NCBI RefSeq assembly: GCF_015477605.1
Contig: NZ_JADLQX010000014.1
Location: forward strand, 145,957-209,956
Direction of reading: 5' to 3'
Length of the DNA: 64,000 nt
Origin: Nocardia amamiensis
Lineage (GTDB): Bacteria; Actinomycetota; Actinomycetes; Mycobacteriales; Mycobacteriaceae
The notes beneath the pieces are model-generated. The model saw nothing but the letters and a program-made list of their open reading frames with translations, searched no databases and was not told the DNA's origin. The position numbers and the translations under genes were made by a program. Positions 1 to 8,950 of this stretch are shown in pieces; the first letter of the stretch is position 1, and every line of letters starts with the position of its first letter.

Positions 1-1
1 T

Positions 2-805
2 CTGGACTGCGCGACGATGTGCCCGTTCGGCGGGCGGGCGCTGCTCGGCAGCGGTGGGCTGGTGACCGGCGGGCTGGTCGGCCACTGCCTGCTCGTCGAG
101 ACCGACGACGGGCTGGTGTTGGTGGACACCGGATTCGGTATGGGCGATGTGCTCGACCGGAGCAGGCTCGGCGTCGGCACCGCCCAGTTGCTGCGGCCGC
201 GGTTGCGTCCGGAACTCACCGCGCTGCATCAGATCCGCGCGCTCGGTTATCGGCGGGAGGACGTCCGCCACATCGTGCTCACCCACCTCGACCTCGATCA
301 TGCGGGCGGCCTGTCCGATTTCCCCGACGCCACCGTGCACGTCTTCGCCGACGAGCTCGACGCGGCGACCCAGCGGCCGACGGCCGGAGAGCGCTGGCGC
401 TACCAGCCGCGCCAATGGGAGCACGGGCCACGCTGGCTCGCCCACGAAACCGGCGCGGAATCCTGGTTCGGCTTCACCGCTGTGCCGGTGCTCGAGGACA
501 TCCTGCTGGTTCCCCTGATCGGGCACACTCGCGGGCACAGCGGCGTCGCGATCCGGCAGAGCGACGGTTGGCTGCTGCATTGCGGCGACGCGTACTTCCA
601 CCACCGGCAGCTCGAATCGGGGAAGGCGCGCCCCCCGGTCGGGCTCGGGTTCTTCGAGATGCTCGCGGGCACTCTGGGCCGAGCGCGGGTGGAGAACCTG
701 GAGCGGCTGCGCACGCTGCGCGCCGAACACGGCGACCGGGTCCGGATGTTCTGCGCGCACGACCCGCAGGAGCTCGCCGCGTTCGCCCCGGCGCCGGTGC
801 GCTGA
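2..805 (+). CDS. MBL-fold metallo-hydrolase (5' end outside window)
   Basis: The reading frame is open from base 2 and continues upstream. An ATG at 17 lies in frame, but the preceding residues (LDCAT) match the family N-terminus, so the true start is off the window. It has the metallo-beta-lactamase metal-binding signature as THLDLDH (H90, D92, D94, H95 counted from the ATG at 17) and later GHTRGHSG and HCGDAYFHH, which supply the remaining metal ligands. The size fits small quorum-lactonase or glyoxalase-II-like hydrolases. The substrate cannot be read from sequence. It is convergent with the cupin gene downstream. Confidence 0.85.
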   Translation: MDCATMCPFGGRALLGSGGLVTGGLVGHCLLVETDDGLVLVDTGFGMGDVLDRSRLGVGTAQLLRPRLRPELTALHQIRALGYRREDVRHIVLTHLDLDHAGGLSDFPDATVHVFADELDAATQRPTAGERWRYQPRQWEHGPRWLAHETGAESWFGFTAVPVLEDILLVPLIGHTRGHSGVAIRQSDGWLLHCGDAYFHHRQLESGKARPPVGLGFFEMLAGTLGRARVENLERLRTLRAEHGDRVRMFCAHDPQELAAFAPAPVR

Positions 806-811
806 ACCCGC

Positions 812-1222
812 TCAGTCCAGCCGGAAATCCGCGAAGTCGAACCCCGGCGCGACGATGCAGCTGACCAGGACATAGTCCGTTCCCGCCGGCCGCGCCGCCT
901 GGCTCACCCCACCAGGCACTACGGCCTGGAGCACTTGGCCATGCTCCAGGCCGGGACCGAGGATCACTTCTTCGCCGCCGATGTTCAGTGCCAGCGGCCC
1001 GCCGCGATGCCAGAGCCACAGCTCGTCGGAGCGCACGGTGTGCGGGGCCGACTGCTCGCCGGGCAGCAACAGGAAGTAGATCGCCGTCGCGCTCGCACGC
1101 GGGCCGCCGTATCCCGCGGGCGTGAATTCGACCGGACTGCGCCAGGTTTGGCGATACCAGCCCCCTTCTGGGTGCGGCGCGAGATCGAGTGCGACGGCGA
1201 GCGGCGGTCGGTTGTCGGTCAT
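812..1222 (-). CDS. Cupin_5 (DUF985) family protein
   Basis: This is a 136-aa single-domain beta-barrel protein. The N-terminal PHPEGGWYRQTW and the central HTVRSDELWLWHRGG are the typical DUF985 motifs, with the His/Glu residues lining the presumed cupin pocket. It lies 7 nt downstream of the stop of the NAD(P)-binding protein at 1230-2312 on the same strand, so the two are probably co-transcribed. No specific reaction is established for the family. It ends six bases from the stop of the MBL-fold gene on the opposite strand. Confidence 0.85.
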   Translation of the reverse strand: MTDNRPPLAVALDLAPHPEGGWYRQTWRSPVEFTPAGYGGPRASATAIYFLLLPGEQSAPHTVRSDELWLWHRGGPLALNIGGEEVILGPGLEHGQVLQAVVPGGVSQAARPAGTDYVLVSCIVAPGFDFADFRLD

Positions 1223-1229
1223 CGTTCGA

Positions 1230-2312
1230 CTATGCCCGATTCGGCGCCGGTTCTCCGGCTTCCTCGATGCGCCACGTAATCCCGAACGGCGCCAGTCCGT
1301 CGAGGAAGTCCGCCGCGTCGAAGGCTTCGGCGGGGGCCAGCGCGCCCGGCGCGGCGCCGCCGGCGGCCAGCCGGACAGCGGTTTCCACCGCCATCAGCGC
1401 CGAATCGCGATAGGAATCGACGCCGCTGACCACGCCGCGAACCACGCGCCCGTCCGTCCCGGACGCGTCGACCACGAGGTCGTAGCGCAGATCCGAGCTG
1501 GGCTCGTCGGGCAGCGTGTCGATGATCTCGGCGGTGAACCCGGCGAGCGTGTCGAGGATCGCCGTGGCGAGCACGCCCTCGACATAGGAGACATCCGAGT
1601 GTCGCGGGATGGTCAGGACCGGTGGCTGCGGGAATTTCGCGACGGCGGTCGGCTCGGTGTCGCCGGGGAAGGTCAGCTTGTCCTGGCGTGCCGCCGCGCC
1701 GGTGCGCAATTCGCCGTCGGCATAGTGCCAGCCGCCGCCGCGAAACCAATCCAGGCTGGCGAAGACCGTCTTGGCGCTGCCCTTGGAACCATTGCCGCCG
1801 CTCTTGCTGAGGTGGCTCAGCACCACGTCGGCCGGTCCGGCGACGCGGCGGCTGGTGAGGTAGGCGAGCAGGTCGCCGGGCACATTGCTGTCGGTGATGC
1901 CGGAAACCACGGTGACGCCCGCCGCCGCGGCCCTCGGTCCGAACTCGTCGAAGACCCGCTTCAGGAACAGCTGCTCACCGGACATGTCGGTGTAGTGCGC
2001 ACCCGCATCGATGGCCGCGGCGAGTACGGCGGCGCCGTGGTTCACGTAGGCGGGCAGGCTGCTGATCACCACGTCGGCACCGGTGAACGCCGCGACGAGG
2101 CCCGCGGGGTCGGTCAGGTCCGCGACTCGCACCTCGGCGTCCGGCAAGCCTGCGGCGGTGGCGGCGGCGCGGATTCGATCGGCGTCGCGGCCCACCAGGA
2201 TCGGGGTGAGCCCGCGGCGGCGCAGTTCGGTGAGCAGGTAGCCGCCGGTGTGACCGGTGGCGCCGTAGACGGCGATCGTCGGAGCGGATGCGGTGGCTTC
2301 GGTCGATGTCAT
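1230..2312 (-). CDS. Saccharopine dehydrogenase-like NAD(P)-binding protein
   Basis: This 360-aa protein begins with a Rossmann fold. The GATGHTGG nucleotide-binding loop is at residues 17-24, followed by a typical beta-alpha-beta segment ending in a GRD motif. The rest resembles saccharopine dehydrogenase-like or trans-acting enoyl reductase-like proteins of actinobacteria, which act on small or lipid substrates. The actual substrate is unknown. It heads a two-gene minus-strand unit with the cupin protein and is divergent from an AraC regulator, the obvious candidate to control it. Confidence 0.8.
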   Translation of the reverse strand: MTSTEATASAPTIAVYGATGHTGGYLLTELRRRGLTPILVGRDADRIRAAATAAGLPDAEVRVADLTDPAGLVAAFTGADVVISSLPAYVNHGAAVLAAAIDAGAHYTDMSGEQLFLKRVFDEFGPRAAAAGVTVVSGITDSNVPGDLLAYLTSRRVAGPADVVLSHLSKSGGNGSKGSAKTVFASLDWFRGGGWHYADGELRTGAAARQDKLTFPGDTEPTAVAKFPQPPVLTIPRHSDVSYVEGVLATAILDTLAGFTAEIIDTLPDEPSSDLRYDLVVDASGTDGRVVRGVVSGVDSYRDSALMAVETAVRLAAGGAAPGALAPAEAFDAADFLDGLAPFGITWRIEEAGEPAPNRA

Positions 2313-2407
2313 GGTTGAAAATCTATTGCGCGAATGCGAGTCAATCCATGGCTGTATAGCTCGATACGATGTCTGAAACGCTCATGCCAAGAGTGTATGG
2401 TAACTGT

Positions 2408-3325
2408 GTGGACATCCTGAGCGAGACGATCGCGGCGATCCGCACCGGCAGCCCGACCTCCGGCCTGTTCATCCGGCACGCGCCCTGGGGCCGCAGGTAT
2501 CCCGTGGTCCCCGGCGCGGGATTCCATGTGGTCTTGCAGGGATCGTGCTGGGTGGTGCCGCCGAACGGCGAACCGATGGCGCTCGGCGTCGGAGACGTGC
2601 TGTTCATGCCGCGCGGCGCCGATCACGACCTGCTCGACAGCCTGGACAGTCCGGTCACCGAGACCGCGCTGCCCGGCGAGCCGAGGGAGATCGTGGGGCC
2701 CGGCGTGCGGACCGCGCTGCTGTGCGGTGCCTATGAACTCGGACGAGGCCGCAGCCATCCGATCCTCGACGAGCTGCCCGAATTCATCCATCTACCCGCG
2801 CGTCCCGGGCGTCATCCCGCGCTGCGTGGCGCGGTCGATCTGCTCGCCGCCGAGATCGCCGAGCCACGTCCGGGCAGCGACGCCGCCGTGCCCGCGATAT
2901 TGGAAACGCTGCTGCTGTTCATCCTTCGCGCGTGGTTCGACGAGCAGGCCGACGCCCGAAGCTCCGGCTGGGCAGGCGCTTTCACCGATCCGGCGGTCGC
3001 GGCGGTGCTTCGCGCTGTGCACGAGGATCCCGCCCGAGCCTGGACCGTCCCCGACCTCGGCGACGTCGCCGGTGTCTCGCGCGCGACGCTCGCCCGCCGC
3101 TTCACCGCGACAGTCGGCGAACCGCCCCTGGCCTACGTGACTCGCTGGCGCATGCTGACCGCCGCCCGCCTGCTCCGCGACACCGACAGCAGCCTCGGTG
3201 CTGTAGCCCGCCGCGTTGGCTACGCCTCGGAATTCGCCTTCGCGAAGGCGTTCAAACGCGAATACGGGGTGGCCCCGGGGCAATACCGCCGCGCGGTCGA
3301 CAGCCCGCCACTGGTCGCGGTCTGA
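2408..3325 (+). CDS. AraC-family transcriptional regulator with N-terminal cupin
   Basis: The protein has an N-terminal cupin_6 ligand domain (about residues 10-170) and a C-terminal AraC double helix-turn-helix (ATLARRFTATVGEPPLAY, then AVARRVGYASEFAFAKAF). I place the start at the GTG at 2408 (VDILSETIAAIRTG) because homologues begin there. An in-frame ATG at 2369 would add 13 residues without a better ribosome site. It is divergent from the Rossmann protein and cupin gene pair with about 95 bp between, which suggests local regulation of that pair. The inducer is unknown. Confidence 0.85.
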   Translation: MDILSETIAAIRTGSPTSGLFIRHAPWGRRYPVVPGAGFHVVLQGSCWVVPPNGEPMALGVGDVLFMPRGADHDLLDSLDSPVTETALPGEPREIVGPGVRTALLCGAYELGRGRSHPILDELPEFIHLPARPGRHPALRGAVDLLAAEIAEPRPGSDAAVPAILETLLLFILRAWFDEQADARSSGWAGAFTDPAVAAVLRAVHEDPARAWTVPDLGDVAGVSRATLARRFTATVGEPPLAYVTRWRMLTAARLLRDTDSSLGAVARRVGYASEFAFAKAFKREYGVAPGQYRRAVDSPPLVAV

Positions 3326-3533
3326 TCAGCCCAGGAACGGCGGGCCGAACAACACTGTGCATGAGTAGGCTTTCGCCTTGCGGCGCAAGGAGTTACGGGC
3401 CGGGCGTCCTATGCCGGATGCCGGCGCACCTGCCTCCGTGCGGCTGGCCGGGTAGCGCGGCGCTTTCATACGCCGCAATGGTGACGCCGCCGACATGACC
3501 GACCGGCTGGCGGCCTATCGGTGCACCCGGTGG

Positions 3534-4286
3534 TCAGCTGAACGGGGAGCGCGGGCGTTCCTGGAGTTCGCCATCCAGATAGATGTCGACCTTCTCGTTG
3601 TAGAAGCAGACCAGACCGGCGACCTTCTGGCTCTCCGGCAGCGGGGTGCGGTAGCCCCACACGTAGTCGAAGTACTCTTTGCCTTCGACGCGGACGGTCC
3701 AGTAATCGGCGGTGCCCTTGTAGGGGCAGCCGGTGTGGGTGGTCGACGGGTGCAACAGATCCATGCGAACGTCCGTCATGGGCAGGTAATACCGTGCGGG
3801 CAAACCGGTTTCGAAGAGGATGCGCGGTGTGTGCGAGTCGGCGACCGTCACGCCGTCGATCTCCACCCGCACATGCCGCGAGCTGGCCAGGATGTCGACG
3901 CGCGAGTACGGATCGCGCGGATGGACGTAGATCGGCTCGTCCTCCTCGAACCACTCGTCCATCGCGTCCCACTCCAGCCGGACCAGGTCACGCAATTCGG
4001 TGATCGGCGAATCGTGATATCGCAGCGCCGCCGCCCCGGCCGTCGTGCCGTCGACCGCCACGTCGTACACGGTCGCGTCGCCCCGGCTGGGGGAGTGCTG
4101 GGTGGTTCCATGCGGTTCGAGCTTGGCGTGCAGATCGGCGACCGGCACATAGTAGGTCGGGTAATGCGGGTTCTCCCACACGAGCACGGGCCTGACCGTG
4201 TCGGCCACCAAGTGCCCGCCCAAATAGACTCGCACTCGCTTCTGGCCGGTCTCGACGCGGACGCGGCCCCGCTTCGCTTCGGTCAT
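3534..4286 (-). CDS. DUF427 domain protein, two tandem domains
   Basis: This is a 250-aa soluble protein. Two copies of the DUF427 fold are visible: residues ~10-100 (RVRVYLGGHLVADT, PTYYVPVADL) and ~125-240 (HVRVEIDGVTVADS, RYYLPMTDV, then CPYKGTADYW and the VWGYRTPLPE motif). The second copy has the complete family signature. I chose the ATG at 4286 (MTEAKRG) because an AGGAGGT lies directly before it and the upstream extension is low-complexity. The function is not known for this family. It is convergent with the AraC gene. Confidence 0.8.
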   Translation of the reverse strand: MTEAKRGRVRVETGQKRVRVYLGGHLVADTVRPVLVWENPHYPTYYVPVADLHAKLEPHGTTQHSPSRGDATVYDVAVDGTTAGAAALRYHDSPITELRDLVRLEWDAMDEWFEEDEPIYVHPRDPYSRVDILASSRHVRVEIDGVTVADSHTPRILFETGLPARYYLPMTDVRMDLLHPSTTHTGCPYKGTADYWTVRVEGKEYFDYVWGYRTPLPESQKVAGLVCFYNEKVDIYLDGELQERPRSPFS

Positions 4287-4668
4287 ACCTCCTGACCGTA
4301 CTCCTCGCCCGGGACCAGGCCAGGGCTGATCGGTGCGCTTCGAGTCGGTCGCCGCTGATGATGATGGCCTAGACCTCCTCGCACGCTGCGCGGTGCGGGA
4401 TCGTGGTCGTCGATATGGTCCGGAACCGCCCGCCCGGCCCAATAGACCCTGGGATACAGCCGCTGGCGTGCTTATCGCCCGCGAAGCGGGCGCTTCGTCC
4501 TCGACTCGACCTTCCGTCGGCACAGCCTCGACTCTCCCGACACGATCGCGGCATCTCCCGCCATTGCCGACCGACTCGTCGCTCTACTCGAGAGGTCGAG
4601 CTGAACGTCCGCGCCATCGACCATGACGTTGTGCAGTGCCGTCACTGTCTCGCTCGATCGGCGCCCCC
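4287..4668. other. Intergenic region without a supported gene
   Basis: These 382 bp separate the DUF427 gene from the end of fadE33. The only structure I see is a perfect 7-bp GC hairpin at 4476-4492 (CGCCCGC, GAA loop, GCGGGCG) without a T tract. It lies about 180 bp past fadE33 and could help end that operon. The short open frames in this region lack recognisable protein features. Confidence 0.5.
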
Positions 4669-5724
4669 TCAGGCCGGCTGGGTCAACGGCCGTCGCGGCG
4701 TGCCGAACAACTGCGCGTCCGCGTGGGCGCGCTTGAAGAACAAATGCGCGTCGTGCTCCCAGGTGATCGCGATGCCACCGTGCAACTGGATGGTATCGGC
4801 CGCGATGGCGTTGAGCGCTTCCGAGCAGTGCACGCGGGCGGCCCACACGTCCTCGGCGGCCGACGGGCTGTTCGCCGCCACCGCCGCCGTGGCCGCGATG
4901 GACGCGGACCTGGCCGATTCCAGCAGCACGTACATGTCCGCCATGCGGTGCTTGAGTGCCTGGAAGCTGCCGATCACCCGGCCGAACTGCACCCGGGACT
5001 TGGCGTAGTCCACGGTCATCTCCAGGCAGCGCTCGGCCGCGCCGACCTGCTCGGCGGCCACGGCGGCCCAGGCGATGTCGCGCAGCCGGGCCATGGTCGC
5101 CGCCGGATCAGCGGACCCGAGCCGGAGGGCGGGCGCCGCGGCGAAGGTGATCTCGGCGAGCTTCCGGGTGGGGTCCATGGTCGGCGCGGACCGACGTGTG
5201 ACGCCCGCCGCCGTCGGCTCGACTTCGAAGAGACCGTCCGGCGTCACGACGACGAGGGTGTCCGCGGACACCCCGTCGAGCACGTAGTGCGCGGTCCCGG
5301 TCAGCGCGCCGTCGGTCTCGTGAACACCAGGCTCGTCCCAGCCGCTCTCGCCCGCCCAGCAGACCGCGATCGTCCTGGTGCCTTCGGCGACCTCGGGCAA
5401 CAGTCGCGCGCAGGCCTCGGCATCACCCGACAGCAGCACGGCTTGCGCACCGAGCACGGCCGACCCGAGCATCGGCACCCCGGCCAGCGTGCGGCCCAAT
5501 TCGCCGACCACCAGCAGCGATTCGACCAGGCTCGCGCCGAAACCGCCGTACTCCTCGGGAATCGCCAGCGCCGCGACGCCGATCTGCTCGCACAGCATCC
5601 GCCACAGAGATGGGTCGTATCCGAGTTCGGTGTCCATCGCGGCACGCACCGCCGCAGATCCGGCGTGCTTGGTCAGCAGGGCCCGGACCGACGCGAGGAA
5701 TTCCTGGTGTTCGGCGGTGCTCAT
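4669..5724 (-). CDS. fadE33: Acyl-CoA dehydrogenase FadE33-like (sterol ring C/D)
   Basis: This is a 351-aa acyl-CoA dehydrogenase-fold protein. It has the N-terminal helical domain with IPEEYGGFGASLVE, a degenerate central beta domain, and a C-terminal FAD domain with QFGRVIGSFQALKHRMADM and QLHGGIAITWEHDAHLFFKRA. In M. tuberculosis the FadE31, FadE32 and FadE33 subunits form hetero-tetramers acting on CoA thioesters derived from HIP. It is the last gene of the minus-strand fadD3-ech-fadE31-fadE32-fadE33 run. Its start ATG overlaps the TGA of a 27-codon leader ORF (ATGA), which implies translational coupling. Confidence 0.85.
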   Translation of the reverse strand: MSTAEHQEFLASVRALLTKHAGSAAVRAAMDTELGYDPSLWRMLCEQIGVAALAIPEEYGGFGASLVESLLVVGELGRTLAGVPMLGSAVLGAQAVLLSGDAEACARLLPEVAEGTRTIAVCWAGESGWDEPGVHETDGALTGTAHYVLDGVSADTLVVVTPDGLFEVEPTAAGVTRRSAPTMDPTRKLAEITFAAAPALRLGSADPAATMARLRDIAWAAVAAEQVGAAERCLEMTVDYAKSRVQFGRVIGSFQALKHRMADMYVLLESARSASIAATAAVAANSPSAAEDVWAARVHCSEALNAIAADTIQLHGGIAITWEHDAHLFFKRAHADAQLFGTPRRPLTQPA

Positions 5725-5804
5725 GCCTGCGCCTCGCTGACGCTCGGCTCCGGCGCCACCACCAGGGTGTATGTGTCGACGGTTCGCTCGCTGCGCTCGC
5801 TCAT
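5721..5804 (-). CDS. Short MSERSER leader ORF coupled to fadE33
   Basis: This 27-codon ORF begins ATG-AGC-GAG-CGC-AGC-GAG-CGA (MSERSER), ends ...SVSEAQA, and its TGA overlaps the fadE33 ATG as ATGA. A second ORF of the same design precedes phoP at 60408. The same start motif, similar length and same ATGA stop arrangement argue against chance. Its function would be a translational-coupling leader rather than a working peptide. That reading is inference. Confidence 0.5.
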   Translation of the reverse strand: MSERSERTVDTYTLVVAPEPSVSEAQA

Positions 5805-5874
5805 GCTGTGTTCTTTCCGGCTCGGGCGGGGCGACGCATGATCACGCCTTGCTGCCGACTGAGGGCCTGGTTAC

Positions 5875-6906
5875 TCATGCGATGCCTCGCGTGGCGCGGT
5901 CTTGATCGGTCTCCTCGCGCAGCGCGCGGGCGATCCGGGAGCGGTGCAGATCCGTTGTGCCCCAAGCGGATCGCAAAGCGGTCACCTTGGTCAGCCACAG
6001 CGAGAGGTCGTACTCGGCGGTGTAGCCGATGGCGCCGTGCACTTGGAGGGCGGCGCGGGCCGCACGGTAAGCCGCGTCGCCGCAGGCGATCACGGCGGCC
6101 GACACGTCCCGGGCGCGGGTGGGTCCGGTCATGGTCAGCGCGGCGCGGTAGAGCAGTGGCTCGGCGAGATCGAGTGCGATCAGCACGTCGGCGAGCTTCT
6201 GCTTCACGGCCTGGAATTCACCGATCGGCTTGCCGAACTGCTTGCGCTGCTTGGCGTATTCGGTGGAGGCGTGCAGCAGCGCGCGGCCGGCGCCGAGCAA
6301 CTGGGCCGCGCAAGCCAGGGCTCCGGTGTCGAATCCCGCGGCCGCGGCCTCGCGGACCGCTTCGCCCTCGGCAACGGCGGCGTCCGCGGCCACGGTGAAC
6401 AAGCGGCGTGCCGGATCGACCGACCGCGTCAGGCCGGTGCGGTGCCCGGTGGACAGCCGTGTTCCTTCGGTCAGGAGTGCGACCTCGGCGGTGTCGGCGT
6501 CCAGGGCGACGCCGCTGCAACCGGGCGCTGCGAACGCGACAGTGCCCAGCGCCACACCCCCCGCGAAGCCCGGCAACCACCGCGCGGCCGAGCTCTGGTC
6601 CGGAAGTGCTTGCAGCAGTGCCGGAATCGCGGCGGCTGTCTCCACCAGCGGTCCCGGCACGGCCGCACGCCCGATCTCTTGGAAAGCCACGACCAGATCG
6701 ATCGGCTCGGCACCGAGGCCGCCGTGCCGCTCCGCGACGGCCAAGCCGAGCACACCGGCTTCGGCCAGCTGCCGGATCAGGGCGCGCCCCGGTCCGGGAT
6801 CGCCCGATGCCCACGCGCGCACCGCGGCGGGCGTGCGGCCCGCTTCCAGCAGCTTCCGCAGGCTGGCGCCGAAATCGAGTTGCTCGGGGCTGAGCGCGAA
6901 TCTCAT
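5875..6906 (-). CDS. fadE32: Acyl-CoA dehydrogenase FadE32-like
   Basis: This 343-aa acyl-CoA dehydrogenase-fold subunit starts MRFALSPEQLDFGASLRKLL. The C-terminal half carries QFGKPIGEFQAVKQKLADVLIALD and QVHGAIGYTAEYDLSLWLTK, the FAD/CoA segments of the family. The central region is short and divergent, as in the non-canonical partner subunits of alpha2-beta2 sterol dehydrogenases. The start ATG at 6906 overlaps the TGA of fadE31 (ATGA), so the two are co-translated and likely form one heteromer. KstR2-regulated by position. Confidence 0.85.
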   Translation of the reverse strand: MRFALSPEQLDFGASLRKLLEAGRTPAAVRAWASGDPGPGRALIRQLAEAGVLGLAVAERHGGLGAEPIDLVVAFQEIGRAAVPGPLVETAAAIPALLQALPDQSSAARWLPGFAGGVALGTVAFAAPGCSGVALDADTAEVALLTEGTRLSTGHRTGLTRSVDPARRLFTVAADAAVAEGEAVREAAAAGFDTGALACAAQLLGAGRALLHASTEYAKQRKQFGKPIGEFQAVKQKLADVLIALDLAEPLLYRAALTMTGPTRARDVSAAVIACGDAAYRAARAALQVHGAIGYTAEYDLSLWLTKVTALRSAWGTTDLHRSRIARALREETDQDRATRGIA

Positions 6907-8045
6907 CGGCTGCTTCCTCTCGGTAGTCCGAGCAGCCGCTCGGCGATGATGTTGCGCTGGATCTCGTTGGTGCCCGCGTAGATCGGGCCGGACAGCGCGA
7001 ACAGGTAACCGTCGGTCCACGGCCCGGAGCGCTCGGCCGCCGCGCCGAGCACCTCGAGCGCGGTCTCGTGCATGGCGATGTCGAGTTCGGACCAGAACAC
7101 CTTGGTGATCGAGGATTCCGCGCCCAGCTTGCCGCCCTCGTCGAGGCGGGTGACCGTGCCGAAGGTGTGCAGCCGATATGCCTCGCTGCCGATCCACGCG
7201 TCGACCACCGCGTCGCGTTGCGCGGTGTTGTCCTGGTCGCCGGCGTCGAGCCACAGATCGACCAGCCGCCGCGCGGTAGCGCTGAACCGGCCGGGGCTGC
7301 GCAGCGAGAGGCCGCGTTCGTTGCTGGAGGTGCTCATCGCCACCCGCCAGCCGTCGCCGGGCGCGCCGATCACGTCACGGTCGGGCACGAAGACGTCGTC
7401 GAGGAAGATCTCCGCGAAGCCGGGCTCGCCGTCCAATTGCGGAATCGGGCGCACGGAGACGCCGTCGGCGCTCAGCGGGAACATCACATAGGTGAGGCCC
7501 TTGTGCCGCTCGGCCTCGGGGTCGCTGCGGAACAGCCCGAACGCCCAGTCCGCGAAGGCGGCGCGCGAGCTCCAGGTCTTCTGGCCGCTCAGCAGCCAGC
7601 CGCCGGTGGTGCGCCGGGCGGTGGAGCGGATGCCGGCCAGGTCGCTGCCCGCCTCCGGCTCGGACCACGCCTGCGCCCAGATGTCGTCGCCGCGCGCCAT
7701 CCGCGGCATGATCCGCGTGAGCTGCTCCGGCGTGCCGTGCTCGAAAAGTGTTGGCGCCAAGAGAAATATGCCGTTCTGGCTGACCCGCCCCGGCGCGCCC
7801 GCCGCATAGTACTCCTGCTCGAACAGCACCCATTCCAGCAGCGAAGCATCGCGTCCGCCGAACTCCTCGGGCCAGGCGACCACCGAGAGCCGGGCGTCGG
7901 CGAGGGTGCGCTCCCATTCGCGATGCGCCTCGAATCCGGCCTTCGTGTCCATCGAGGGCAGCGGCTGCGCGGGTTTGTCGGCGGCCAGGAATTCGCGGAC
8001 CTCCCGCTGGAATTCCCGCGTCGCCTGGTCGAGATCCAGATCCAC
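6903..8045 (-). CDS. fadE31: Acyl-CoA dehydrogenase FadE31-like
   Basis: This is a 380-aa acyl-CoA dehydrogenase with all three domains. Visible motifs are PEEFGGRDASLLEWVLFEQEY, the flavin-binding AWSEPEAGSDLAGIRSTA and GQKTWSS, and a C-terminus ending in YAGTNEIQRNIIAERLLGLPR. It is the more canonical subunit of the FadE31/32/33 set, whose M. tuberculosis relatives associate pairwise. The GTG start at 8045 shares one base with the TAG of the upstream hydratase gene (TAGTG), indicating tight coupling inside the fadD3 operon. Confidence 0.87.
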   Translation of the reverse strand: MDLDLDQATREFQREVREFLAADKPAQPLPSMDTKAGFEAHREWERTLADARLSVVAWPEEFGGRDASLLEWVLFEQEYYAAGAPGRVSQNGIFLLAPTLFEHGTPEQLTRIMPRMARGDDIWAQAWSEPEAGSDLAGIRSTARRTTGGWLLSGQKTWSSRAAFADWAFGLFRSDPEAERHKGLTYVMFPLSADGVSVRPIPQLDGEPGFAEIFLDDVFVPDRDVIGAPGDGWRVAMSTSSNERGLSLRSPGRFSATARRLVDLWLDAGDQDNTAQRDAVVDAWIGSEAYRLHTFGTVTRLDEGGKLGAESSITKVFWSELDIAMHETALEVLGAAAERSGPWTDGYLFALSGPIYAGTNEIQRNIIAERLLGLPRGSSR

Positions 8046-8950
8046 TACGTCGTTCCGTTCTGTTCTGCGGTGCTCGCGGAAGCCTTCATCGACTTGGCGT
8101 TCATGCCGCCCAGCGAGTCGGCGCCGACTTCGGCGTTGTGCGCGTGTGCGAAGTGGTGCAGACCGAAGACCGAGTCCATGCCGGATCGCATGCCCATCAG
8201 GTCCTCGGCCTGGTTGACCGCTTTCTTGGTCAGAGCGAGACCGAATTGCGGCATGGTGGCGATCTTTTCGGCCAGCGCCAAGGTCTCGGCCTCGAGCTCG
8301 GCGCGCGGCACCACCCGGTTGACCATGCCCCAGTCTTTGGCCTGGGCCGCGCCGAACCGGTCGCCGGTGAACAGGAACTCCTTGGCCGCGCGCGGGCCCA
8401 TCACCCAGGGGTGCGCGAAGTATTCGACACCGGGAATGCCCATGCGAACGACCGGATCGGAGAAGAACGCGTCATCGGAGGCGATGATCAGATCGCACAC
8501 CCAGGCGAGCATGAGGCCGCCCGCGATGCAGGCGCCCTGCACCATGGCGATGGTCGGCTTGGGAATCTCCCGCCAGCGACGGCACATGCCGAGATAGACC
8601 TCGAGTTCCCGGGCGAAGCGCTGATCGCCGCCGACCCGGTCGACGTGGTCCCACCACAGCGCGGCCTTGTTCTGGTATCGCACGTGGTGGTCGCGGCCCG
8701 GCGTGCCGATGTCGTGCCCGGCGCTGAAGTGCTTTCCGTTGCCGGCCAGGACGATCACCCCGACTTCGGGGTCCTCCACGGCGCGCTCGAAGGCGGCGTC
8801 GAGCGCGTAGGTCATCACCGAGTTCTGCGCGTTGCGGTAGTCCGGCCGGTTCAGTGTGACGATCGCGACGCGACCGCGCCGCTCGTAGGTGACCACCTCG
8901 CCCTCGTCCGGGACGGCCGGACCCTCGTTCGGGGTTGCCGGTTGCGACAT
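8045..8950 (-). CDS. Enoyl-CoA hydratase/isomerase (crotonase) in the fadD3 operon
   Basis: This is a 301-aa crotonase-fold protein. The oxyanion-hole segments are GKHFSAGHDIG and GACIAGGLMLAWVCDLIIASDDAFFSDPVVRMG. The C-terminal tail after residue ~250 is longer than usual. It is joined to fadD3 upstream (TAATG, one shared base) and fadE31 downstream (TAGTG). The neighbourhood argues for a hydration or C-C hydrolysis step on a HIP-derived CoA ester, but this gene is distinct from echA20, which is found at 21177. The exact substrate is unknown. Confidence 0.8.
   Translation of the reverse strand: MSQPATPNEGPAVPDEGEVVTYERRGRVAIVTLNRPDYRNAQNSVMTYALDAAFERAVEDPEVGVIVLAGNGKHFSAGHDIGTPGRDHHVRYQNKAALWWDHVDRVGGDQRFARELEVYLGMCRRWREIPKPTIAMVQGACIAGGLMLAWVCDLIIASDDAFFSDPVVRMGIPGVEYFAHPWVMGPRAAKEFLFTGDRFGAAQAKDWGMVNRVVPRAELEAETLALAEKIATMPQFGLALTKKAVNQAEDLMGMRSGMDSVFGLHHFAHAHNAEVGADSLGGMNAKSMKASASTAEQNGTT

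Noticed and set aside
1122..2318. Long plus-strand ORF of 398 codons opposite the NAD(P)-binding protein
   Set aside because: It is Arg/Gly-rich without any domain and mirrors the minus-strand gene with a clear Rossmann motif. GC-rich codon bias creates such antisense frames.
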